A stretch of 64,000 bases of DNA from Spizellomyces punctatus DAOM BR117 (lineage: Eukaryota; Chytridiomycota; Chytridiomycetes; Spizellomycetales; Spizellomycetaceae), in assembly GCF_000182565.1 (NCBI RefSeq), contig NW_015971548.1:798047-862046 (forward strand), read 5' to 3'. Made by a program: the position numbers and the translations under genes. Each line of letters starts with the position of its first letter. The first letter of the stretch is position 1. The notes below the pieces were generated by a model that was not told where the DNA came from, searched no databases, and was given only the letters and a program-made list of their open reading frames with translations. Positions 11,454 to 20,888 of this stretch are shown here, one piece after another.

Positions 11454-12417
11454 AGTCTTGCGCTGTCTCCACCATTTTTTATGCAACAACGTTATTCAAA
11501 AGGGGGACGACGATAGCCACACTATTTAACCTTGAGTTGGGACAAAACAGGACTTTTAAAAGAAAATATATAGTCCCTCGATTTCGACCCATAGGTATTT
11601 TTAGGCTCATGTTGATGTTTTTTTACGGGTCATGGGTAATCAAACTATTACCCACGGGAGAGGGATACGACATTCCCGCATTATCGGCTCCAAATATTGT
11701 CCCGATTCATGTCTGTGAATGTCCATGGCTTTATGAATGGAAGAAAATCCTTTGAACTAGTTCTTTCAAAAAAAAAATCTATTCAGTCCCAAGACTTAGA
11801 TTTGCTATTGATGAACAGTATCCTATGATGGGTCCGCAAAGGTGGCATATGTGACATCCCTGGATATTGATGAATCCTTCTACCCCAGCCAGACTTCCGG
11901 GCAAATTTCTACTCCAACTGCTCAATTTCAAGGCCCATGGCGTGGTTCATGGCTAACAAATAACTTGCATACAGACAGCGTTGGAAAGCACAGTTGGAAA
12001 AGAACAGGAAATTTAGCGATGGGCTTGATATGCCACACAGAATCTAGTTGCCCAATTGTATACGCAAGACTATAGTGATGGTGGTCGTCCTATGTGGGTG
12101 GTTAGGATTGATTAGTTATTTGCCAGATTTAAGCAGGTTTTCTGCATAGCTGAGCGGGTATTATTGCATAACGTAGAAAACCTAAACACTCATACCCTTC
12201 CGGTGGGACCTCCTCAAATGGCATCCTCACCACTGACGTCACGTGATGCTCAGGTGATTGCATCTCAACGAGGGGGTGATGAGGCCATGAGCACCCGAAA
12301 GCGACACTGAACGATCTAATCTTGCCAGTTCCCCTCGGTAAAAACATCCGTTCGTCGACGTCCCACGGTTCCTAAATCCAAACCAAAACGCGCCGTATCT
12401 CTCATATTGCATCCAAC
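11454..12417. other. Divergent intergenic region
   Basis: It separates the 7TM gene (minus) from the acidic-protein gene (plus). It holds a composite CRE/E-box (12234-12245). I see no convincing coding frame or repeat. Confidence 0.5.
12234..12245. promoter_or_regulatory. Overlapping CRE (TGACGTCA) and E-box (CACGTG)
   Basis: A perfect palindromic CRE at 12234-12241 shares two bases with a perfect CACGTG at 12240-12245, about 175 nt before the ATG at 12418. CREs bind ATF/CREB bZIP factors and CACGTG binds bHLH or some bZIP factors. Function is inferred from the match alone. Confidence 0.45.
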
Positions 12418-12933
12418 ATGTCATCCACCTCGACCCCAGAAGCCAAGGAAAAAGGCAAAGGAAAGGCCCAAGCGCCAACACCATCCGCGGACGATGAACC
12501 CGGCATTGCACTTTTATACGCCGATTTCGGTGACGAAGAAGAGGAAGATGATGAAGAGTTTGAGCTTCAAGAGGAAGAAGCCAGCGAAGATGAAGACTTT
12601 GACTCGGATGAGGACGAAGATGCGGAACCAAAAGGAAACCATGACGTAAGCAGCAAAGCAGAGACGACAGCGACAGACCCAGAAGAGGAGGTGGGACAAC
12701 CTGACGAGGAGATTGATGATGAAGTTGCGGAATTGTTCCAAGAAGCTGAAGAGATGGGTGATGGTGGGGATATGGTTTCGGGCCTGCGGTCGGGAAAAGT
12801 AAAGGGCAAACTTGGAGACGTGCATGGGAAACCACAGGGAGGCTCATCGAGCAATGGGACGCAAAAGCGGACGAGACAGGATGTGGATGAGGGCCAGGGC
12901 GAAGCGAAAAAAGTGAAAGGGGCAGAAGCGTGA
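12418..12933 (+). CDS. Small highly acidic protein, probably nuclear
   Basis: A single exon encodes 171 aa. Residues about 35-110 are dominated by Asp/Glu, including runs such as DEEEEDDEEFELQEEE. The C-terminal third is basic and Gly-rich, with GLRSGKVKGK and a final KKVKGAEA. The pattern of an acidic block followed by a small basic patch recalls histone chaperones such as Chz1, but I cannot find a true CHZ motif (GRRTRGKxIDY). The first motif, GIALLYADFGDEEE, may be conserved. The ATG has a favourable A at -3. The call rests on composition, so the function is open; histone or ribosome-assembly chaperone is the likeliest guess. Confidence 0.6.
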   Translation: MSSTSTPEAKEKGKGKAQAPTPSADDEPGIALLYADFGDEEEEDDEEFELQEEEASEDEDFDSDEDEDAEPKGNHDVSSKAETTATDPEEEVGQPDEEIDDEVAELFQEAEEMGDGGDMVSGLRSGKVKGKLGDVHGKPQGGSSSNGTQKRTRQDVDEGQGEAKKVKGAEA

Positions 12934-13288
12934 TGCTACTATCATTCTAGGCACATTCTGAACGACTCGTGGCTAGGTAGTGTCATGCCTTGGGAATAGA
13001 TGTCACTGCCCAGTGCCATCGAGCCCCACATTTTAGTAATTTGTACATAAGAGCTCCTCTTTTTTGCTAAATATCGTTTTGAACGATTATGGTCCTATTG
13101 AAAAATGATCGATATTCTAAAAAGAAAAATGCCTACACCGTCATTAAAACATTCTCAAACCGGCCAGCCGGCAAACAAAAAATCATTATACACAAGCGTT
13201 TTTCCGCTCCCTAACTCGCCCGCCACTACCAAAACACACACACAAAAATCAAAACTCGAGTAAAAGTTTATAGCCAACTCTTGATATT
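12934..13288. other. Convergent intergenic region
   Basis: This lies between the 3' ends of the acidic-protein gene and the SVIP-like gene. It is AT-rich with a short CA-rich stretch near 13237-13246. I see no gene. Confidence 0.5.
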
Positions 13289-13702
13289 TTACGATACCTC
13301 TGCAGCCAAATCCGGTTGCTCACGATCGACAATCGGGAGTCGTCCCGGACCAATACTCTTTTGTGACTCTAGCTTGGCTGCTAAAGAACCTCCACCGCCT
13401 TGAACTCCTCGAGAAGCCGAGGCCTAGAGTTACAAAAACAAATAGAGTATTCATTGGTTAGTATCAATTGCCCGGTTACTCAATACACACCATCTGAAAC
13501 CAAAACATGATGGTGAATACGAGAGTATGAGCCGCACCTGTGCTCTTGCTTCTGCCGCGGCTAGCCGTGCTTCTCTCTCGGCATCGGTTTGCCTGTTTTT
13601 TGGGCCCGTCAACGGGGTTGCCGGGTCTGTTGACTCTGATGATCCGAGTTTCTGTCCACCCTTACGCTCTCCACCACAACACGCCGAGAAAAGGTTGCCC
13701 AT
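13289..13702 (-). CDS. SVIP-like small p97/VCP-interacting protein, probably N-myristoylated
   Basis: Two exons (13702-13538, 13423-13289) give 99 aa. The N-terminus MGNLFSACC has Gly2, Ser6 and two cysteines, so N-myristoylation and palmitoylation are likely. Residues about 41-60 (DAEREARLAAAEARAQ, then SASRGV across the splice) match the VCP-interacting motif of animal SVIP (EEKRAKLAEAAERRQ, SRGI). Animal SVIP is also about 77 aa and myristoylated. It binds p97/VCP on ER and lysosomal membranes and tempers ERAD or lysosomal remodelling. The same role is inferred here. The intron sits inside the p97-binding helix, at phase 0. Confidence 0.75.
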
Positions 13703-14035
13703 GTCTTTGAAGACGAGGAATTTTGGTCCTTTTGTCGGAAAAGAAGCTCATCCCAGGCAATCATTCAATGTCGTGGCGCTACTGCTGCGCCACCCTTATG
13801 ACAAAGTGCCCGCTGTTGAGAATTTCAAGGTTGATCCTACACGTTGCTGCGAAAGACTTTGCATACAAATTGTAAACAAACTAATTTCCTTGTTAGGATC
13901 TTTAATTTGATAACAATCTATGGTTCGGAACCTGGCAATACTCTACAATAGTCTATTCACATCAACAACACATGGTACACGAATCAGTTGTGGTCCAACA
14001 TAATAATCTTGCTTGTTTACGATCATTACAGGGCC
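13703..14035. other. Intergenic region
   Basis: Promoter side of the SVIP-like gene and 3' side of RIT1. I see no further gene, repeat or clear control element. Confidence 0.45.
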
Positions 14036-16180
14036 TCAGAATGCGGCAAGCATTGTTGGCACCTGTTCTCGATTGGATGAGAATGATTAGGGGCATACAC
14101 TCAATATCCGATCATGACCTCTTAAGTTGCCATATTTGATGTATCAGGACACATGAAATACGATTTGACTTTCTGCATAGTAGCCCGAGTAGGTGATGCC
14201 TACAGTGTAAATATTCAGATTGGGCAAAGAACCATAGTAGTCGCAACACGCGGAAATACATACGACATGTCTATGCGACTGAATGAATAACAGACGGTTA
14301 TGAACAATTTCCTTTGTGACTGTGATAAACAAAATTATTATCAGCTATAAATATGATGCAGTAGTAACTGGCAAGCTGCATCGTACCTTTGGGTGATTTC
14401 ACATCTGGATGCAGTCGTCCCTGGTCGTCCATATAGCGAATGAGGACTGCCAAGGCCATGCCGACTGACCGATCCTTACCTGTCACATGTCAATTCGCAG
14501 GTTAGTTGCAAAGAATAATTTCGTTACATGTCAGACATGTTTGATATCACCTTGTCCCTACCTTGCATGCAATGAAAAAGAATCTTTTTCCCATCTTTGA
14601 TAGGGTTCTGTACAAAATTTAGGACTATTGGCAGGCATCGGAACAGTTCATGCTGCCCCTTTTTGCCTTCGGGTATTGGGAGGTACAAATATCGACCGTT
14701 CTTTGCATAGGTTTGGAATTCCGTGCAGTCATATTCAGGAGCCCCGCAGTTGATAACAAAGTCAAAGATGGACCAGCAATATGGTGGTCGGCCGCTAGTG
14801 CGGTTGCCAATAGCAATTCCCATTTCGCCAAGCCATTCAAAGGAGACGGTATTCTTCTTTGGCATGCCAGCCTCCAGGTTTCTGCTGGCCAAGATACTGG
14901 AAACAACTTGCTCACATTCTGTCGTATTACTGGTTGCCAAAATCTCCTCTGCGTTTTCCCAAAATATTGATGGGTCCAGGCCCTTGAACAACATGTCAGT
15001 GAGCTATCGCTTGGCAACAGCCACGAGATGGGATCACACCTGGCCCCACATTTCATGGTCGTCAGCCGAACCCTGCACATATGTATACCCTTCTCGCCGG
15101 TCCATGCCATCAGGTACAGCCTGTGAAGCACTTAGGAGTATAACTGGATAGAAATCAAGGTCGTCTCCGTCATGCCATCCAAAGCTCATTTCCATGTCGG
15201 TGGCCGGCGTGATCCAGAGGGGCCGCAGAGGCTTTTGGAGGCTTTCGGAAAGCGAAGCAATATCGGCTGTCGAAGCCTGGATAGAATGTCATCAGTGAGG
15301 TACATACACTAGATTTAATGCGAACGCGATCAATACCATCAGCTTCTTCACAAACGCGGGAATTCGTAGAGCCATTTGATCGTGTTCAGATCTGGACACG
15401 ACCGAAGGAAGCGTACAGAGGCCTATATCTCGTTGCATCTCTGCTTCTGGTACCGGCTGTTGAGATGGCGCATCTTTCTGCCCATTGATAGTTCCATCAC
15501 ATGATTGACTTTGTGAACCTAGTCCCCCAAGCGAGTCGCGGTATTCTTTCACGGCAGCATTCAAGACTGCGCACCAGATGGGTATCGTCTTTGACAAACT
15601 ATCCGGAATCCGTTTGCCATTTCGGGTAGAGTCTACAATGATACATCTGAGCAAAATTCCTTGAGCACAATGTCCCTAATTTGTTTGATCATGTGTGTTA
15701 CAGAAAAACTGTTACCCTTTGTGCTTGCAGATATCGGACAGGATGTGGAAATTCAATCGACGTAGGTTAAAGTCCCATTTCCCAAAATGACCGTCCGTCG
15801 ATTTGAAATATACACTCTTTCCAAAAGCCTGAACAGTGCAAAAGCGTCACGACGACGGAGTCTTCACGAGCCCCAGGGTAGGCCCCCGTGCAAAACAAAC
15901 AAAAAAAAAAACTCGTACTATATGACGTGCATTACCTTGTCAGGATCAAGGTACCAGCTTCCGCAACGCTCATTCGCAATGAGTGGAAGGTGAGGGAAGC
16001 GGGATGCCACTTTAGCAACAAAAGCGGAATCCTCTGCAATGGATCTCAGGCGATTATAACTATATATACGTCACAGTCTTCAGCTGACTTGTCCTGCTTT
16101 TCCACCATGCAATCCCCTTTTCCTTACATGTTGCGGGATTCCTTTCGAATGGCCTCTCTCTGCTTTTGCACAGTCTGCAT
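14036..16180 (-). CDS. RIT1: Initiator-tRNA 2'-O-ribosyl phosphate transferase Rit1
   Basis: Nine exons (16180-16128, 16059-15936, 15828-15716, 15646-15337, 15276-15040, 14982-14562, 14479-14387, 14319-14264, 14062-14036) give 477 aa. The blocks are diagnostic: RKESRNIYNRLRSIAEDSAF, HLPLIANERCGSWYLDP, VYFKSTDGHFGKWDFNLRRL, GCIIVDSTRNGKRIPDSLSK, TIPIWCAVLN, VILLSAS. The C-terminal half is a phosphatase-like fold with HCMQGKDRSVGMALAVLI. Rit1 modifies A64 of initiator tRNA so that it is kept out of elongation. Only fungi and plants are known to do this, which supports a fungal host. The last exon (VPTMLAAF) is the least certain. Without it the protein would read on into a non-conserved tail ending at 14144. 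Confidence 0.92.
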
Positions 16181-16559
16181 GACCTTACTCCATCATGACG
16201 GTGACCGAACGCTTACCCCACAATATCCACCAACTGTAATGCACGTGACAAAGCCAAGGGCCTCCGAATTTCCTTCTTGAAACAACACAAGAGCCCCCTA
16301 AACGCACCGCCCGCTTGCACAGAATTGCACCAATCAGAGAGAGTGAATATAACCATATATAGTATAATGACAGAGCCCAGCAGCGCAAAATCAACAAAAA
16401 GAAAGAGAAAGAAATGACGCTCCTACTGCGTAAAGCATCCGAATGGGAACTGGCGGTCCAACGAGTGTGGTTATTTAAAGGGCAGAACAAGCAACGCATT
16501 TCACCCCATCGTTCATCGTCGTCGTTGTTCTTTACCTCCTGAAAATAATAATTTCTATC
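16181..16559. other. Divergent promoter region between RIT1 and a secreted-protein gene
   Basis: It holds a TATATA-rich stretch near 16355-16363 and the TATA-like element at 16471-16478. I see no coding frame. Confidence 0.5.
16471..16478 (+). promoter_or_regulatory. TATA-like element of the secreted GPI-type protein gene
   Basis: TTATTTAA lies 89 nt before the ATG at 16560, in a stretch otherwise free of genes. A strong promoter fits the low-bias, C-ending codon usage of the gene behind it. Confidence 0.4.
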
Positions 16560-17357
16560 ATGTTTTCCATCAAGACAATCTCTATTGGCCTCGTTCTCGC
16601 TCTCGCTTCCTCTGTGAACGCACAAGCTACGGGTGGTCTGCCAACAGCCGACATTCTCAACCCCGCGCTTCCAGAAGCATGCAAAAACGCTGCTAGCGGT
16701 CTTCTCGTCAAGGCTCTTACCAGCTGCAACCTCGCTGAGCTTCTGCCCCTTGCTAGCACTGCATCAAAGGACCCTCTCGCCGCTGTTGGATCCGCTATCA
16801 ACTCGCCCACGTTCTTGACCAACCTTTGCGGTACAGATTGCTCCAACACTATCAACTCTATTGGATCGTCCCTCAGCTCTTGCGGCAACACCCCACTGTT
16901 TGTCGCCAATGCAACCACTCCAGCATCATCCCCAACAGCTGCTGCCAATGGTCTGACCGCCAGTGATCTTGCTGGTCTTTCCAAGTACGCTCAAAACGTC
17001 ATGTGCGTCAAGACTTCGGACAACAAGCAATTCTGTCTGCAAGAGCGTTTCGCCGTCATCAAGCAGCAGTTCCCCAATGGCGATGTGACTGTTGAAAAGG
17101 CCGTCGCTAACGAAAAGGTTGCTTGCTCTGCCTGCTCAAAGGCCCTCTCTGACGTCGCATCCAAGACCGACGGTGTCCCAGCCAACATTGTTAGCGAAGC
17201 AAAGCCTGCTCTTGATGCTTTCAAGGCCAGGCTTGGCCAGTGCCCTGCGGGCTCCTTGACAGCTAGTAGCACCCAAAGCAGTGCCGGACAAACTGTTGTT
17301 GTCGGTTCCTCAGCTGCAGCACTTGCCGCCGTCGCCGCTGCTGCTTTGCTCGCCTAA
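16560..17357 (+). CDS. Secreted Cys-rich, GPI-anchor-type surface protein
   Basis: A single exon encodes 265 aa. A signal peptide (residues 1-20, ending VNAQA) is followed by two Cys-rich α-helical-looking modules. The first holds LPEACKNAASGLL, SCNLAEL and LCGTDCSNT; the second holds VMCVKTSDNKQFC and KVACSACSKALSD. The tail runs through a Ser/Thr/Gln-rich spacer to a C-terminal hydrophobic segment of Ala, Leu and Val, the layout of a GPI-attachment signal. No enzyme motif is visible. Codons prefer C in the third position and there is no intron, both unlike the neighbours, as in highly expressed genes. A structural or adhesive wall or plasma-membrane surface protein is inferred. Confidence 0.75.
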   Translation: MFSIKTISIGLVLALASSVNAQATGGLPTADILNPALPEACKNAASGLLVKALTSCNLAELLPLASTASKDPLAAVGSAINSPTFLTNLCGTDCSNTINSIGSSLSSCGNTPLFVANATTPASSPTAAANGLTASDLAGLSKYAQNVMCVKTSDNKQFCLQERFAVIKQQFPNGDVTVEKAVANEKVACSACSKALSDVASKTDGVPANIVSEAKPALDAFKARLGQCPAGSLTASSTQSSAGQTVVVGSSAAALAAVAAAALLA

Positions 17358-17659
17358 GCTGCAGAATGTAACCTGGCTATATAGATAGATCAATTTATTC
17401 GTCATGGGAGTAATTATTGCAACCATTCGGAAGGACGATGGCGGATCTGAAAAAAGTGGAGGATTTGTATGTAGAGTATTTGTCGGTTTGTAAACATCAA
17501 TACATAACCCTTGTAAAGACAAGAATTTTGGGCTCAATATATGAATATTCTGGACAAGGAAACTATCTAAAATCAAAAACTCCATACAATGATATTTCTG
17601 CCACGAAAAAGACAACCACACATTGGCTATTAAATTGGGATATCAAAAAAAAACCTACA
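17358..17659. other. Convergent intergenic region
   Basis: This lies between the 3' ends of the surface-protein gene and the NQ-repeat gene. It is AT-rich and I see nothing else. Confidence 0.5.
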
Positions 17660-18850
17660 CTATCTTGTCACAGACATTTTTCGCATTGTCTGCGCAGCTC
17701 GCTGGCCTGTAAGCGGTTGGGGAAAGCTATCCATAATCCGCTCCAACTCTTCAAATCGCTGCTCCTTCTTTTGATTTTGAGTCATGGCATCCTGGTTTGC
17801 TAATCGTCGGTCTTCAAGTCGGTCCATGCGAGCACTCAGACCATTCATAAATAGGTCACGTTGCTTTGCTGTGGACATTTCATAGCGCTGCTGGTTGAGA
17901 TCAGGAGATTCGGATTTTTGAAGATCGAGTTGGAGTTTTGATAGGTCATTGTGGAAAAGCTGTTCTTTGGTCATAAAGTCCTAGTACCCATGAAATAAAT
18001 ATTTAGTAATGAACGAATAAATAAAGAATGACGGTATCTCTAGTCAACGTACCTGATTCTTGAAACGGCTCTTCTCTTGTCGGTCCAAAAGACCACCTAA
18101 TCGCCCAATCTCCATCCGATTCTTTTGATCAGCAGAGAGCATTACCCGCTGATTGCTCATACTCCGCTGCCCAGCGACAGTAATTTGGTCAACCAGCTTT
18201 TGCAAGGCAGCGTATCGATTACGTCCCGTAGGCACAGCTCTCTGGTTTTGGAAATTTTCTTTTCCCCGATTCAACCGGTCAATCAGGGCAAGAAGAGCTG
18301 CACCAGACATGATCTTTTCCTGTCGTGGATTCAACAACACCGACTGGTCATCCAACCGCGGGGCCATTTTGAGCACGCGGTCAATGGCAGCAAACACCTG
18401 TCCCAGTTCATCGTTGGAAAGCCGAGGCTTGCCAGTAGACAATCCACCCTTTTTTTGTATTCCGAGAGCTTCTTCATATGTAGGTGGGTGAGAGGGTACG
18501 TCTTTTGGTGTCGCACATATTGTTTCAATAAGGTCCATGAGACGGTCAATCTCTGCCCACAAGACTCGTTGTTCAGGGGTCAGAGTGTTGACATCGCGAT
18601 TGCACACATTTTCAACGAGGAGCAAGAGACGTTCTAGTTCTGCCCATATTGCCTGTTGGTTCAAGGGAAGGTCGAGGGCGGTCGTACTGAGGGAGGGAGG
18701 AAGGAATGTTCTTGGGTCGGTCGTTGGTGCCAAAGGCGCACTCTGTAATAACTGCTCGAGGTGTTCGCTTCTTGTTCTGCCATCTTGCAGTGTCTGAAGG
18801 GTTTCTTGTGTTGTTGTCCTTGTCCTTGGTTCCTCCTGGTAGCACTCCAT
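17660..18850 (-). CDS. Helical 'NQ-repeat' protein of unknown family
   Basis: Two exons (18850-18053, 17980-17660) give 372 aa. The start is the first true ATG; the frame is open further upstream only through non-ATG codons. After about 60 aa of polar N-terminus, the rest is built of about nine degenerate units of 28-33 aa. Units begin near [LM][ST]xxQ, carry a central LxxLxDR-like helix and end in NQ. Examples are LTPEQRVLWAEIDRL, LSADQKNRMEIGRL, MSTAKQRDLFMNGLSARMDR and MTQNQKKEQRFEELER. A PPTYEEAL motif (PPxY, a WW-domain ligand) lies between early units. No signal peptide, membrane segment or catalytic motif is seen. A coiled or solenoid scaffold is inferred. Low-complexity chance similarity cannot be excluded. 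Confidence 0.65.
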
Positions 18851-19339
18851 TGTCCGGTACTGTTGTGATCTGAAAGGTTCACTGCGCAGCAATTGAGAAT
18901 GTTTCGACAAAAGATACACAAGTTAAAGCTGTTTGAGAGGTGTGTGTGTGTGTGTGTGTTGGTGGTTGGCCGCTCTTTTTATCCAATTTGGTTCACAAGA
19001 AAAACGATTTCCTCAAAATGTTTTGTTTGTGTGTGTGTTGACAAGAAATAAGCGGCTTGGTCACTATTGTTAGCTACTCAAAGCGTGTAAACCCCCCAGT
19101 CCGCTTCATGACGCGGCTTTCATTGGTCTATTTTGGCCTTAATGAAGGGTTTACGTAAGGCACACCCTTTTCATTTAGCCCTTCCAACCTGCACTTTTAA
19201 ACAATCCGATCGCACGGCCCAAGAGGGATTTCTGAACTAAATATATACTACAGCATCTTAGTTTGTTTGATGGGATATTATATTTTTAATTTTAATAATG
19301 CGCAAGCGAGGATGTATATAAAAGTTTAGGGGAAAAGAT
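18851..19339. other. Intergenic region with a TG microsatellite
   Basis: Promoter side of the NQ-repeat gene and 3' side of the next minus-strand gene. A (TG)n tract of about 19 bases lies at 18941-18959. A shorter GT-rich stretch lies at 19026-19039. I see no gene. Confidence 0.5.
18941..18959. repeat. (TG)n dinucleotide microsatellite
   Basis: About nine TG units in the presumed 5' leader or promoter of the NQ-repeat gene, read as CA on its coding strand. Confidence 0.85.
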
Positions 19340-20179
19340 TCACGTCTGCGTGAGCTTTTCTCTCCTACTTCTATACTTCATAAAACCTATTCCGGCTGCA
19401 ACTATTGCTGCAAACCCACCGGCGCCAGCGACATTGAACACGATATTGTTGGGTTCTTCCTTCTTTTCGGCTTCCTTGCCGGCTTCTCCTTTTTCTCCTT
19501 CACCGAGTGCACCGGCTTCTGCGCCAGGTTTGCTTTCTCCCTCTTTCTTTTCTCCCTCTTTGGTTGCGCCTTCTTTGCTTTCACCTTCTTTGCTTGCACC
19601 CTCGGTGGATTTTTCTCCAACTACTGGAACCCCCCCTTCATTCGCCCTAGATTCGGTCGGGGGAAGGTTTGGAGGTCTGACTTCTGGCTGCGTAGTTGGC
19701 TGAGAAGGCTGAGGTTCAGCCGGTTTCACGGTAGGTGTTGGTTGGTTGGCCTCTTGGCTAATAGTAGCGCTTGATGACGTCGTCGTCGTTTGAGGAGGGG
19801 CTGGCGACGGAACAGATTGCGCAGGCGGAGCGGGTGCTGTGGAGGACTGAGGACGAGGAATGGATTGTGGGATGCCCACTATCACTGTTGGCGGCGGCTG
19901 CCGTACGCGACCATCCCTGTTGCCCGCCACAAAAGTGACTGTGATGAGACCATTTGTGGTCCGAGTAGCAACGTTTACCGTCGTAGATGGGCGTGCCTGA
20001 GCAGATACTGATGGTGGTGTGTTGGTCGGCGGGGATGATTCAAGAGACATTCGCCTCGCAAGGCCATTCTGGGTATCTTCTTGACGTTGTGCCGCAACCA
20101 ATGGAAGTCCTTGTACTGCTACAAAGTAGCTGAGAATCAAGCTAATGACCATGGATATGAAATGTGAAGGAGTATGCAT
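19340..20179 (-). CDS. Pro/Thr-rich type I membrane surface protein
   Basis: A single exon encodes 279 aa. A signal peptide (residues about 8-24) leads into a long Pro/Thr/Ser-rich ectodomain, probably O-glycosylated. The ectodomain then turns into short Lys-Glu-Gly repeats of the form (S/T)KEGE, near residues 195-230. A single transmembrane helix (about residues 247-265, VFNVAGAGGFAAIVAAGIGF) and a basic tail (KYRSRREK) close the protein, so the C-terminus is cytoplasmic. This resembles fungal wall-stress sensors of the Wsc/Mid2 type in layout, but no WSC cysteine domain is present. A wall-spanning sensor or adhesin is inferred. Confidence 0.65.
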   Translation of the reverse strand: MHTPSHFISMVISLILSYFVAVQGLPLVAAQRQEDTQNGLARRMSLESSPPTNTPPSVSAQARPSTTVNVATRTTNGLITVTFVAGNRDGRVRQPPPTVIVGIPQSIPRPQSSTAPAPPAQSVPSPAPPQTTTTSSSATISQEANQPTPTVKPAEPQPSQPTTQPEVRPPNLPPTESRANEGGVPVVGEKSTEGASKEGESKEGATKEGEKKEGESKPGAEAGALGEGEKGEAGKEAEKKEEPNNIVFNVAGAGGFAAIVAAGIGFMKYRSRREKLTQT

Positions 20180-20888
20180 GATTATTTACCACTGCAAAGT
20201 GCGGGTAAAAAAGGTCAAGCATTGCTTGATATATAAAAACCACAGAGATCTATGCCAAGAGTTTTTTTATTTCATTTGGAGGGAGTTGTCCTAAAACCCA
20301 TCTATTGAATCGACCGATAATGATGCCACACGTGAATTTGACTTTGCATTCTTGGCCGTCTAAATAAGATTCTAAGAGTTTTTGAAACGCGCGTTTCATA
20401 ACTTACTTGAACCGGAGGGTTAAAAGATATTTTGCCAAGAAAAGTTGGCATTTCTTATTGCAAATCTATTGCCACACACAAAGCACATAAAGCAAAACAC
20501 TCGAGGAGAAACAACTGTAAGACTCGGGGACCATACGGGCGGAGGGGACTGCCGTGAAAAAAAGTTGTCTTGGCGTTAAATCTCCGCGCTCTCTCTCCAT
20601 ATTTGTCGTGCGGTTTGCCCCCCCGCCCTTTTTTGTTGCTTTTGCAAAGCATGTCCGTTGTGGCAAAAAGCGGGAATTGCTGGTGGCGATCTCGATACAT
20701 TTTGTTTTGGGGGAATGGCATTTCTTCTTTTAATTCCATGGGTGTTCCATGCCTTCATAACGCATGTCATAACGCATGCCATTTCACTTGATATTGCATG
20801 TAAATGTAACGCAAAAGTAGCACCCATCCTATTTCATCACTATTTACAAAAATATGCTTAAGGGCCACCATTAACACACATGGGTAAG
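20180..20888. other. Intergenic region with a tandem 12-mer
   Basis: It holds the promoter of the surface-protein gene, with a TATATA-type element near 20229-20239. A tandem pair of 12-mers, CATAACGCATGT and CATAACGCATGC, lies at 20756-20779. No gene is seen. Confidence 0.5.
20756..20779. repeat. Tandem 12-bp direct repeat
   Basis: Two adjacent 12-mers differing only in the last base. Chance or slippage is the likely origin. Confidence 0.7.

Noticed and set aside
12239-12847. 202-codon minus-strand frame rich in Leu/His/Pro
   Set aside because: Antisense shadow created by the acidic GA-rich codons of the plus-strand gene.
18125-18637. 170-codon plus-strand frame
   Set aside because: Antisense shadow of the NQ-repeat gene, without motif or promoter.
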